DNA of 8,405 bases from Collinsella aerofaciens (GCA_021641225.1 JAJWXI010000050.1:1-8405), one strand, 5' to 3'. Counted from the stretch's first letter, positions 1 through 6,294 are shown. Numbers and translations are program-made. Notes: generated by a model from the letters alone, not told the origin.

Positions 1-6
1 GCTGGG

Positions 7-12
7 TATAAT
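7..12 (+). promoter_or_regulatory. -10 box of the zinc-ribbon gene promoter
   Basis: A perfect TATAAT hexamer stands 37 nt before the ATG at 50. Transcription would start near position 18-19 and give a leader of about 30 nt. The matching -35 box would lie off the left edge, so only half the promoter is visible. Promoter use is inferred from the consensus match and its position. Confidence 0.55.
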
Positions 13-49
13 CGTCGTATTGCATTGAAATGTGGCGAAAGGAGTGGCA

Positions 50-1033
50 ATGTCTCGGTATTGCGCCTCGTGCGGCAAGCTTCTTGCAGATGATGCCAAG
101 TTCTGCACCTCGTGCGGTGCACCCGTTGAGCAAACAGCCGCGAGCGATAGCCAGCCCGCTTTTGAGCAGACCGGCCCCCTTGATACGCCGCAAGCCAAGG
201 CGGACGACCCCCTCGCCTATAGCCCCGACCCCGCCGCAAGGACCGAGGCCGTCGAGACCACGCAGCGCATACCCGTCGCGAGCGGCTCGACCCAACAGCA
301 GCCGGCTCCCGCATACGCGCCCGCTTCGCCACAGACCCCCGCTCCCAAAAAGAGCGGCACCGGGCCGCTTATCGCCGTTATCGTTGTGCTGGTGGCGATC
401 ATCATCGCCCTGGTCGTTTTCTTTGTGATCAAGCCTTTCGACAACGCTGCCACGCAGACGACCGCCGAGGTAGCTAAGCTGCACCATGACGTCGACGACG
501 ATGACCTAAAGCCTCTCGGCGATCCCAACAGCCTGTACGACGATGATGACGATGACGACGAGGATGGCGGCGAAGCAACGCTCTCCGAGCAGAACCTCTA
601 CCGTCGCCTGAGCGAATACTACGACCTGCTCGAAGATCTCGACAGCCAGGTCCGTGGCTGCGCGCAGAACTTCAACGGCAACTATCTGGAAGAGGATCGA
701 ACCACCCGTCAAAATCTCGCCGACGTCGCCGAGCGCACGGAGGACACCATCGAGCAGTATTACGACATCGTCGAGGACCTGGACGTCCCGACGAGCTCCA
801 AGAACTACAGCTCCTGGAAGGACATCATCGCCCTGTACGACGACCTGGATCACCGCATTGACGCAATCTGTGATGCCTGGGAGATCAGCCTGAAATACGC
901 CAAACCTGCGGACCACAAGAATGAGATCGTGGCGCCGCTGTCGCGCGACAACGTGGCGGGCACCAATGACAATAAGTACCGCCTAGACTTTGAGGAGCGC
1001 TATCCCGGCGCCAAGCCTGTCGAGGTGAACTAG
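50..1033 (+). CDS. Zinc-ribbon single-pass membrane protein with acidic extracytoplasmic domain
   Basis: Function unknown; 327 residues. The N-terminus is a compact zinc ribbon with Cys5, Cys8, Cys19 and Cys22 (two CxxCG knuckles), of the kind found at the start of many small bacterial membrane proteins. A Pro/Ala/Gln/Thr-rich, low-complexity linker covers about residues 28-104. One strong membrane segment lies at about 105-127, preceded by KK at 100-101, which suggests the zinc ribbon is cytoplasmic and the C-terminus is outside. The outer part (about 140-327) is very acidic: it has an Asp/Glu run at 164-172, then a probably helical region rich in Asp, Glu and Tyr. I do not recognise that domain. 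I chose ATG at 50 over the in-frame GTG at 32 because GAAAGGAG (37-44) sits 5 nt before it and the CxxC motif follows at once. The gene appears monocistronic, with its own -10 box and a terminator after the stop. Confidence 0.85.
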   Translation: MSRYCASCGKLLADDAKFCTSCGAPVEQTAASDSQPAFEQTGPLDTPQAKADDPLAYSPDPAARTEAVETTQRIPVASGSTQQQPAPAYAPASPQTPAPKKSGTGPLIAVIVVLVAIIIALVVFFVIKPFDNAATQTTAEVAKLHHDVDDDDLKPLGDPNSLYDDDDDDDEDGGEATLSEQNLYRRLSEYYDLLEDLDSQVRGCAQNFNGNYLEEDRTTRQNLADVAERTEDTIEQYYDIVEDLDVPTSSKNYSSWKDIIALYDDLDHRIDAICDAWEISLKYAKPADHKNEIVAPLSRDNVAGTNDNKYRLDFEERYPGAKPVEVN

Positions 1034-1050
1034 CGCTTTGTCGTTCCCGA

Positions 1051-1083
1051 GCCGGCAGTTAGGGACGTTCCTAAACTGCCGGC
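1051..1083. repeat. 33-nt inverted repeat between convergent genes
   Basis: The arms are GCCGGCAGTTAGG (1051-1063) and CCTAAACTGCCGGC (1070-1083). They pair over 13 bp with one bulged A, around a 6-nt loop. The centre, AGGGACGTTCCT, is itself nearly palindromic. Neither strand has a T-run directly after the stem, so it does not look like a standard intrinsic terminator. It could be a dispersed palindromic (REP-like) element or a backup 3' stabiliser for transcripts from the left. Only one copy is seen in this window. Confidence 0.6.
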
Positions 1084-1085
1084 AG

Positions 1086-1125
1086 AAAAACGAGCGAGGA
1101 TCATGAGACCCTCGCTCGTTTTTTT
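1086..1125. terminator. Bidirectional intrinsic terminator
   Basis: A 9-bp GC-rich stem, CGAGCGAGG (1091-1099) with CCTCGCTCG (1110-1118), is flanked by A5 on the left (1086-1090) and T7 on the right (1119-1125). The A/T runs extend the pairing to 14 bp. On the plus strand the T7 ends the zinc-ribbon transcript. On the minus strand the A5 becomes a U-tract 22 nt beyond the topoisomerase stop. It therefore serves both converging genes and marks the end of the tat-hyp-top block. Confidence 0.9.
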
Positions 1126-1147
1126 GGGCAATGTTTCGACTGCGCCG

Positions 1148-3742
1148 TTACTTGTCGGCGGCTGCATTCTTGGCAGTCGACTTCTTCGCGGTCGTCTTCT
1201 TGGCGGCAGTGGCTTTCTTAGCCGTGGTCTTCTTGGCCGCCGTCGTCTTCTTTGCCGTGCTCGCCTTGGTTGTGGTCTTGCGGCCGCGGGCGGGCTTTTT
1301 CTCCTTGGTCGGGCAGTCCATGTTGACGCAGATACGCCACGGACCGCGCGCCGTGTTGACCACCACGATGGGGGCGCCGCACTCGGGACAGGTCTCGCCC
1401 GTCGCCTCGAGTTTGCCACGCGCCGGCAGCGGATAGCTCACGCCGCAGTCATCGTAGTTGGTGCAGCGGATAAAGCGCTTGCCGCTCTTCTCGCTCTTGT
1501 GCGCGATCAGGTCGCCATGGCGTCCGGCCTCGGCACACACCTTGCACTCGCCCACTTTAAGGTCGGGCTCGTAGTTGGTGGGGCACGTCGGGTTCACGCA
1601 GATCTCGAAAGCCTTCTGGCGGAACGGCTGACACTTGATGCGCGGCGCGCCGCATTCGGGGCACACGGCGGCCTCGCCCTCGAGCGGGCTCACCTTGACG
1701 CCGCTCGGCACCGGATAGGTCACGTCGCAGTCGGGCCAGCCCATGCAGCCAATGAAGCTGCCACGGGTCTTGGCGCTCGTCTTCATAACCAGGTCCTTGC
1801 CGCACTTGGGGCAGGCGCCCACGCGCGCATCGGCCGTGACGGCGTCGCTGATGGCGTCGCCGAGCTCCTGCGTATGCTTGAGCAGCTCGTCGAGCACGCC
1901 GGCCAGCAGCGCACGCGAGTGCGTCACGACATGCTCTTCGGTGTCCTCGCCGCGCTCCACGCGAGTCATGTCGCCGTCGAGCTCGCTGGTCATATCGGGG
2001 CTCGTGATGCGCGGGGCAAACTGCGTCAGCGCGTCGATGATGGCGATACCCAGCTGGCTCGGCTCAACGGGATCGTTTTTGAGGTAGCGCACGGCGTACA
2101 GGCGCTCGATGATGCTCGCGCGCGTGGACTTGGTGCCCAGGCCGCGCTTCTCCATCTCCTGCACAAGTTTGCCCTGACTGTAGCGCGCGGGCGGCTCGGT
2201 CTGCTTGGCCTCAAGCTTAATGTCGAACACGTCGACCGTGTCGCCCTGCTCCAGCGGCGGCATCTGCTCGTCGCGCTTGAGTCCGTACGGGTATGCCTCG
2301 CGGAAACCCGGGGTCACGAGCACATCGCCCGAAGCCACAAACGGCTCACCGTTCACATCGAGCTCGAGCTTAGTGTTTTCGATGGTCGCGGGACCCATAA
2401 GCGTCGCTAGGAAGCGGCGGGCGATGAGGTCGTAAAGCTTGCGCTGGCCGCCATCGAGCGTGGACGGATCGCCTTCGCCCGTGGGGTAGATGGGCGGGTG
2501 GTCGGTGGTCTCGACTTTGCCGCGCGTGGGCTTCATGGGGCCGGCGAGTACCTTTTTGCACACGGGCGCCAGCGCCGGGTTGATCTTTGCCAGGTCGCTC
2601 ACCACGGCGCCCAGATCGAGCGTCGCAGGGTACACGGTATTGTCGACACGCGGGTAGCTGATGAGACCCGCCATGTAGAGGGACTCGGCGATGCGCATGG
2701 TACGCGCAGGCGAGATGCCCTCGGCCGCAGCGGCAGCCTGCAGCGAGGTCGTCGCAAACGGCGTGGGCGGCTGCTGCTTGCGGGAGCGCTTGGTCACCGC
2801 GGCAACGGTCGCCGTCTTGGCGCCGTCGACGTGACCATACGCCGTCTCGGCAGCATCTTTGTCGGTAAAGCGTGCCGTCTTGTGCGCGATCTTAAAGCGA
2901 TCGTCCTCGGCAGCGCCCTGCGCGGCACCCATACCGCGAATCTGCCAATAGTCCTCGGGCACAAACGCCATGCGCTCGCGCTCGCGCTCGACCACCAGGG
3001 CGAGTGTCGGCGTCTGCACGCGGCCGGCGGAGCGCACGTTACCAAAGCCGCCAAACTTGGCGAGCGTCAAGTAGCGCGTGAGCACCGCACCCCAAATGAG
3101 GTCGATGTGCTGACGGCTCTCGCCGGCGTCAGCCAGGTTCTGGTCGAGCGAGACAAGGTTATCGAAGGCCTGCGTGATCTCGGCCTTGGTAAACGAAGAA
3201 TACTGGGCGCGGGCGACCGGCAAGTCGGGCGCAACCTCGCGCACCTTGTTGAGGGCGTCCGAACCGATCAGCTCGCCCTCGCGATCGAAGTCCGTGGCGA
3301 TGATGACGCTGTCGGACTTTTTAGCGAGGTTCTTGAGCGAACGAATGAGTTCTTTCTCGGCCGGCAGCTTAATGACGGGCGCCCAGGTGAGGTAAGGCAG
3401 GCTCTCGAGCTTCCAGCCCTTGATGGAGATACCATCGGCAAGAAACGGCTTGCGCTTGGTGTCGTAGGGCGGACGAGCCAGGCCATCGGGCATGTCGGCC
3501 GGCAACATCTCGCCGTCCTCGGTAACCGAATACCAGCCCAGCTTTTTATCGAACAGCACGCTGTCGCAAAAATCGGGCGCAAGGATGTGACCGGCCAGGC
3601 CGATGGTCACGCACTCCTCGCCCTTCCACTCAAAACGGTAGATGGCGGTGTTGTACACCTTATCCTTTTTGGGCTTGCCCGTGGACAGACGCTCGGCGAT
3701 CTGACGCGCGGCGTCGTTTTTCTCGGCGATGATGAGCTTCAA
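1148..3742 (-). CDS. topA: Type IA DNA topoisomerase I, archaeal-like core with four zinc ribbons and basic tail
   Basis: Relaxes negative supercoils by cutting and passing one DNA strand; 864 residues. The Toprim domain starts at once, with Glu7 in LIIAEKND and the metal-binding DxDxE at Asp151, Asp153 and Glu155 (ATDFDREGE). The catalytic tyrosine is Tyr363 in SYPRVDNTVYP, with Arg365 beside it. That motif, HPPIYPTG (415-422) and GLGTKSTR (534-541) resemble archaeal TopA more than the E. coli-type enzyme. Four zinc ribbons follow: Cys644/647/666/672, 694/697/715/720, 733/736/760/766 and 785/788/805/810. The last 50 residues are a Lys/Ala/Thr tail. The start is TTG: an in-frame TAG lies three codons upstream, and GGAG is 6 nt away. 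It lies 54 nt after hypB, so it is probably co-transcribed. It could be the main TopoI or a second, TopB-like enzyme; the rest of the genome would decide. Confidence 0.93.
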   Translation of the reverse strand: MKLIIAEKNDAARQIAERLSTGKPKKDKVYNTAIYRFEWKGEECVTIGLAGHILAPDFCDSVLFDKKLGWYSVTEDGEMLPADMPDGLARPPYDTKRKPFLADGISIKGWKLESLPYLTWAPVIKLPAEKELIRSLKNLAKKSDSVIIATDFDREGELIGSDALNKVREVAPDLPVARAQYSSFTKAEITQAFDNLVSLDQNLADAGESRQHIDLIWGAVLTRYLTLAKFGGFGNVRSAGRVQTPTLALVVERERERMAFVPEDYWQIRGMGAAQGAAEDDRFKIAHKTARFTDKDAAETAYGHVDGAKTATVAAVTKRSRKQQPPTPFATTSLQAAAAAEGISPARTMRIAESLYMAGLISYPRVDNTVYPATLDLGAVVSDLAKINPALAPVCKKVLAGPMKPTRGKVETTDHPPIYPTGEGDPSTLDGGQRKLYDLIARRFLATLMGPATIENTKLELDVNGEPFVASGDVLVTPGFREAYPYGLKRDEQMPPLEQGDTVDVFDIKLEAKQTEPPARYSQGKLVQEMEKRGLGTKSTRASIIERLYAVRYLKNDPVEPSQLGIAIIDALTQFAPRITSPDMTSELDGDMTRVERGEDTEEHVVTHSRALLAGVLDELLKHTQELGDAISDAVTADARVGACPKCGKDLVMKTSAKTRGSFIGCMGWPDCDVTYPVPSGVKVSPLEGEAAVCPECGAPRIKCQPFRQKAFEICVNPTCPTNYEPDLKVGECKVCAEAGRHGDLIAHKSEKSGKRFIRCTNYDDCGVSYPLPARGKLEATGETCPECGAPIVVVNTARGPWRICVNMDCPTKEKKPARGRKTTTKASTAKKTTAAKKTTAKKATAAKKTTAKKSTAKNAAADK
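1169..1267 (-). repeat. Degenerate tandem repeat encoding Lys/Ala/Thr tail of topoisomerase
   Basis: Residues 826-858 of the topoisomerase are built from repeated AKKTTA/AKKATA-like units. At DNA level this appears on the plus strand as recurring CTTCTTGGC and CTTCTTTGC-type words. Lysine-rich repeat tails are known on actinobacterial TopoI, where they aid DNA binding and processivity; that this tail does the same is inferred. Such repeats can change in copy number between strains. Confidence 0.7.
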
Positions 3743-3748
3743 AAGAGG

Positions 3749-3752
3749 CTCC
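3749..3752 (-). promoter_or_regulatory. Ribosome binding site fixing the TTG start of the topoisomerase
   Basis: GGAG on the minus strand ends 6 nt before TTG at 3742. The in-frame TAG at 3754-3752 overlaps the first base of this site, and no other start codon lies between. Translation must therefore begin at TTG or far inside the conserved Toprim motif, which is unlikely. Confidence 0.8.
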
Positions 3753-3796
3753 TATCTCGTGTCTTTGCGGCTACGCCCGCCCGTATGGCGGCCGAC

Positions 3797-4480
3797 TTAC
3801 GCCCTTGCTTGCTCGATCTGCCCGATGAGCCAATCGCACCAGGCATCCATGCCCTCGCCCTTGCGCGCGCTCACGGCAAACCGCGGCGCCTGCGGATTGA
3901 GGTCATCGAGTGTCTTAGTATACCTATCCATGTCAAAATCGAAAGCCGGGGCCACGTCGACCTTGTTGAGTAGCTGTGCGCCGGCGTGTTGGAAGATGCC
4001 CGGGTACTTGATGGGCTTGTCGTCGCCCTCGGGCACCGAGAGGATCATGATGGACAGGTTCTCGCCCAGGTCAAAGTCGACCGGGCAGACCAGGTTGCCC
4101 ACGTTTTCGATAAAGATGACGTCGATGTTCTCCAGACCCACAGCCTGGTCGAAGGCGTCGACGGCCTCCATGATCATGTTGCCCTCGAGGTGGCACAGGC
4201 CGCCCGTGTTGATCTGGATGGCGGGCATGCCGGCTTCCTTCATGATGACGGCGTCGACATCCGAGGCGATATCGCCCTCGATGACGGCACAGCGCAGGCC
4301 GGCTTTGTCACGCAGGCGCTCGTTGGTGCCCAGAATCGTGGTGGTCTTACCCGAGCCGGGGCTCGACAGCACGTTGATCACGTAGGTGTTCGTCTGCTCA
4401 AATCGCTGACGCAGCTGATCTGCCAGGCGCTCGTTGCGCGACAGAATCGGCGATGCAATATCAATCGTTTTCTCGGCCAT
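3797..4480 (-). CDS. hypB: Hydrogenase nickel incorporation GTPase HypB
   Basis: A SIMIBI-class GTPase that works with HypA in the cytoplasm to load nickel into the [NiFe] hydrogenase large subunit; 227 residues. The P-loop is SSPGSGKTT (39-47). The dimer-interface metal site is Cys96-His97 in NTGGLCHLEG, with the conserved Cys132 in ENVGNLVCP. The guanine-specificity motif is NKVD (172-175), and SARKGEG (204-210) fits the last G motif. The N-terminus lacks both the CxxCGC nickel site of E. coli HypB and the His-rich stretch of storage-type HypB, so this is the short core form. AAGGAG sits 8 nt before the ATG. It lies 55 nt after hypA and 54 nt before the topoisomerase. A role in urease maturation instead is possible but less likely. 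Confidence 0.96.
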   Translation of the reverse strand: MAEKTIDIASPILSRNERLADQLRQRFEQTNTYVINVLSSPGSGKTTTILGTNERLRDKAGLRCAVIEGDIASDVDAVIMKEAGMPAIQINTGGLCHLEGNMIMEAVDAFDQAVGLENIDVIFIENVGNLVCPVDFDLGENLSIMILSVPEGDDKPIKYPGIFQHAGAQLLNKVDVAPAFDFDMDRYTKTLDDLNPQAPRFAVSARKGEGMDAWCDWLIGQIEQARA

Positions 4481-4505
4481 ACTTAGCGCTCCTTACTTTG
4501 GCCCC

Positions 4506-4511
4506 TTTATA
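4506..4511 (-). promoter_or_regulatory. Possible internal -10 box before hypB
   Basis: TATAAA on the minus strand lies 25 nt upstream of the hypB start, in the hypA-hypB gap. No convincing -35 is visible, so this may be chance. If real, it would allow hypB and the topoisomerase to be transcribed apart from tat and hypA. Confidence 0.2.
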
Positions 4512-4517
4512 CCCCAT

Positions 4518-4533
4518 CGCTAGATGGCTAGCG
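4518..4533. other. Small stem-loop in the hypA-hypB gap
   Basis: CGCTAG (4518-4523) pairs perfectly with CTAGCG (4528-4533) around a 4-nt loop, starting 2 nt past the hypA stop codon. No T-run follows on the minus strand, so it is not a classical terminator. It could attenuate, stabilise the upstream mRNA, or do nothing. Confidence 0.35.
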
Positions 4534-4535
4534 GG

Positions 4536-4892
4536 CTAATCGTCGGGGGTTTCGATTTCGATACTTGCGATATCGAGCTCGCGGCCGTGCAGTAGGCGCA
4601 CGTTGGCACCACCACACTGGGGACAGCGACAGTGGAAGCGATCGTGGTCGAAAACCTCACCGCAGTCCAGACACTCGCTTTGTGGATGGACCTCCTCCAC
4701 GGCAAGCTCGCAGCCTCGCGTGAGCGGGTCCTCGTCGCGAAATGTCTCCCACGCAAAGTCGAGCGCCTCGCGCACGACCTCGGTCATATCCCCGATACGC
4801 AGCGTTACCAAAACGGCGCGCGAGGCCCCCGCCCCACGCGCCGCGCGAATCACTGTATCGAGTATGCCGTTGACAATGCCAACCTCGTGCAT
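4536..4892 (-). CDS. hypA: Hydrogenase nickel incorporation metallochaperone HypA
   Basis: A small nickel chaperone that hands Ni2+ to the [NiFe] hydrogenase precursor together with HypB; 118 residues, the normal family length. It begins with the diagnostic MHE, in which His2 and the N-terminus bind nickel. The structural zinc site is Cys74, Cys77, Cys90 and Cys93 (CLDCG ... CPQCGG), with an extra Cys88 nearby. The start lies 6 nt after the tatC stop. Its GGAG (4902-4905) is inside the last codons of tatC, 9 nt before the ATG, so translation is probably coupled. hypC, hypD, hypE and hypF are not in the window. The acidic C-terminus (IETPDD) is slightly extended but unremarkable. Confidence 0.96.
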   Translation of the reverse strand: MHEVGIVNGILDTVIRAARGAGASRAVLVTLRIGDMTEVVREALDFAWETFRDEDPLTRGCELAVEEVHPQSECLDCGEVFDHDRFHCRCPQCGGANVRLLHGRELDIASIEIETPDD

Positions 4893-4898
4893 ACCGAT

Positions 4899-5690
4899 TT
4901 ACTCCTCGTCGTCCTCGTCGTCCGAGAACAGGTTCAGACGGCTCACGAACAGGCCCTCCTTGCCCTCGCGCGCGGTAATGACCACGCGAGCGATGGCGAG
5001 CGAAATCTCGTAGAGCGAGAGCAGGGCGCCATACATGAGACCCAGCGTAACGGGCGAGCCGTCGGGCGTAATCACAGCCGAACCCACGAGCAGGCCTACG
5101 TACACGTAGCGCCAGGCGCTGCGGAAGGCCGCATAGGACACGATGTGGAAAACGGACAGGTAGAAGATGATGAGCGGCAGCTCAAACGCCACACCAAAGC
5201 CGATCATAAAGAGCAGCTCCATGTTGACGTAGTTCTCCAGATCGGGCAGCGCCGTAGCGACAGCCGAGGTCTCGCCGATGAGCCACTCAAAGCCCGCCGG
5301 GATGATGATGAAGTAGCAGAAGATGGCACCCAGGAAGAACAGCACCGTCGAGGCGAGCACCGTGGGCACAACCCACTTGCGCTCGTTGGGGCGCAGTGCC
5401 GGCAGGAAAAATGCCAGGATCTGCCAGATGATCATGGGCGTGCACATGACCACGGCCATCTTGATGGCCAGCGAGAAGCGCAGGCCAAAACCGCCGAGCG
5501 TGGTGGTGATGTAAAACTTACCGTCCGGCACAAAGGAGCGGATGGGGTCTTCCAAGATGTCGAGCACCACGGGTGTGGCGAAATACAGCACGATGGCGGC
5601 GGCAAACACCGACACGACCACGATGGTCAGGCGGCGACGAAGCTCTCCCAGGTGATCGAAGAGCGGCATACGCGCAGGTCCGATAGGCAT
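4899..5690 (-). CDS. tatC: Sec-independent protein translocase TatC
   Basis: The membrane core and signal-peptide receptor of the twin-arginine translocase, which exports folded proteins; 263 residues. The cytoplasmic N-terminus carries HLGELRRRL (13-21, Glu15), the site that recognises the twin-arginine motif. Glu103 in RPNERKW matches the conserved first-loop glutamate, Glu170 (FGVAFELPL) the conserved membrane glutamate, and ITPDGSP (207-213) the conserved Pro-Asp region. Six membrane segments can be traced. The C-terminus ends in an acidic SDDEDDEE. The ATG overlaps the preceding stop by one base (TAATG), with GGGAGG (5700-5705) 9 nt upstream. An alternative start at Met8 would still keep the HLGEL motif, but lacks as good a ribosome site. 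Confidence 0.96.
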   Translation of the reverse strand: MPIGPARMPLFDHLGELRRRLTIVVVSVFAAAIVLYFATPVVLDILEDPIRSFVPDGKFYITTTLGGFGLRFSLAIKMAVVMCTPMIIWQILAFFLPALRPNERKWVVPTVLASTVLFFLGAIFCYFIIIPAGFEWLIGETSAVATALPDLENYVNMELLFMIGFGVAFELPLIIFYLSVFHIVSYAAFRSAWRYVYVGLLVGSAVITPDGSPVTLGLMYGALLSLYEISLAIARVVITAREGKEGLFVSRLNLFSDDEDDEE

Positions 5691-6262
5691 TACTCATCGC
5701 CTCCCTTCGGGGCGTCGGCGGCAGCAGCGTCGTCCTCGGCCTCGAGCTCGCGAGCGAGCTGGTCGACGACGGCCTTGCGCTTGCGGGGACGGCGGGCGTA
5801 GAGGTCAGCCGTCGTGGGCTCTGCCGGCTCGGGCTCCGGCTCTGCAGCAGGCTCGGGCTCGACGGCATCAGCAGCAGCAGGCTCTGTACCCTCGGCCTCA
5901 TCAACAGCGCCTTCGCCCTCAGCAGCACCCTCGCTTGCGGCCTTCTCGGCAGCAAGACGGGCACGGCGCTCGGCAAAGGTCTCCTTCTTGGCGGGCGCTG
6001 CCGTCTCGGCGGCATCCTCGTCCGCATCGGAATCGTCATCGGTCGCAGCAGCCTTCTTGGGCTTGACCGGGGCCGACGCGGCCTCGCTCACCGGATCGAT
6101 AATCTCGGACTGAACAACGGCCGTCATCTTTTCCTGCGTCTCGCGGAACTGACGGATGGCACGGCCGATCGTGCGGCCCATCTGCGGGAGCTTATCCGGG
6201 CCAAACAGCAAAAAGCCGAAGACCACGATGATCGCGAGCTCACCCTCTCCAATACCAAACAC
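5690..6262 (-). CDS. TatA/TatB-family translocase subunit with long acidic tail
   Basis: The membrane partner of TatC; 190 residues. The N-terminus is MFGIGEGELAIIVVFGF, a single membrane helix (about 7-20), then the hinge FGPDKLP (20-26) and an amphipathic helix (about 27-50). Glu8, the GPxxLP hinge and VVQSEI after the helix look TatB-like, but no other TatA/B gene is nearby, so it may do both jobs. Residues 55-190 are a long low-complexity Ala/Glu/Pro/Asp tail with EPEP repeats at about 135-146 and a basic patch at RRPRKRK (157-163); TatA is typically under 100 residues and TatB up to about 170. I chose GTG at 6262, not the upstream ATG of the longer frame, because GGAGGT (6267-6272) precedes it and the family's MFGIG start begins there. 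The stop overlaps the tatC start. Confidence 0.9.
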   Translation of the reverse strand: MFGIGEGELAIIVVFGFLLFGPDKLPQMGRTIGRAIRQFRETQEKMTAVVQSEIIDPVSEAASAPVKPKKAAATDDDSDADEDAAETAAPAKKETFAERRARLAAEKAASEGAAEGEGAVDEAEGTEPAAADAVEPEPAAEPEPEPAEPTTADLYARRPRKRKAVVDQLARELEAEDDAAAADAPKGGDE

Positions 6263-6266
6263 ACAT

Positions 6267-6272
6267 ACCTCC
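6267..6272 (-). promoter_or_regulatory. Strong ribosome binding site fixing the GTG start of tatA/B
   Basis: GGAGGT on the minus strand ends 4 nt before GTG at 6262. The longer open frame starting at 6307 has no such site and would add 15 residues before the membrane helix, unlike the family. An ATG at 6266-6264 is out of frame. Confidence 0.75.
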
Positions 6273-6274
6273 AA

Positions 6275-6294
6275 GGCTCGATGTGAGTCGAGCC
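6275..6294. other. Leader stem-loop next to the tatA/B ribosome site
   Basis: GGCTCGA (6275-6281) pairs perfectly over 7 bp with TCGAGCC (6288-6294) around a 6-nt loop. In the minus-strand transcript the stem ends just 2 nt before GGAGGT. It could affect ribosome access or message stability. It does not resemble a riboswitch I know. Confidence 0.45.

Noticed and set aside
506..916. Minus-strand open frame (136 codons) inside the zinc-ribbon gene
   Set aside because: Val/Leu/Ile-rich shadow of the Asp-rich coding strand (GAC/GAT read backwards gives GTC/ATC). No ribosome site.
1169..1267. Possible CRISPR-like or minisatellite array
   Set aside because: The repeats are short, degenerate, without spacers, and fully explained as codons for the lysine-rich topoisomerase tail.
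1103..2410. Long plus-strand open frame (435 codons) opposite the topoisomerase
   Set aside because: It is antisense to strongly conserved topoisomerase motifs and has a biased Arg/Ala/Leu/His composition typical of shadow frames in GC-rich DNA. It also starts inside the terminator hairpin.
2498..3973. Long plus-strand open frame (491 codons) opposite topoisomerase and hypB
   Set aside because: It spans two real genes and the gap between them in antisense, has no ribosome site, and shows no recognisable domain.
4632..5801. Plus-strand open frame (389 codons), His/Arg/Glu-rich
   Set aside because: Antisense to hypA, tatC and the tatA/B tail, all firmly identified. The His- and Glu-rich look comes from the reverse complement of their codons.
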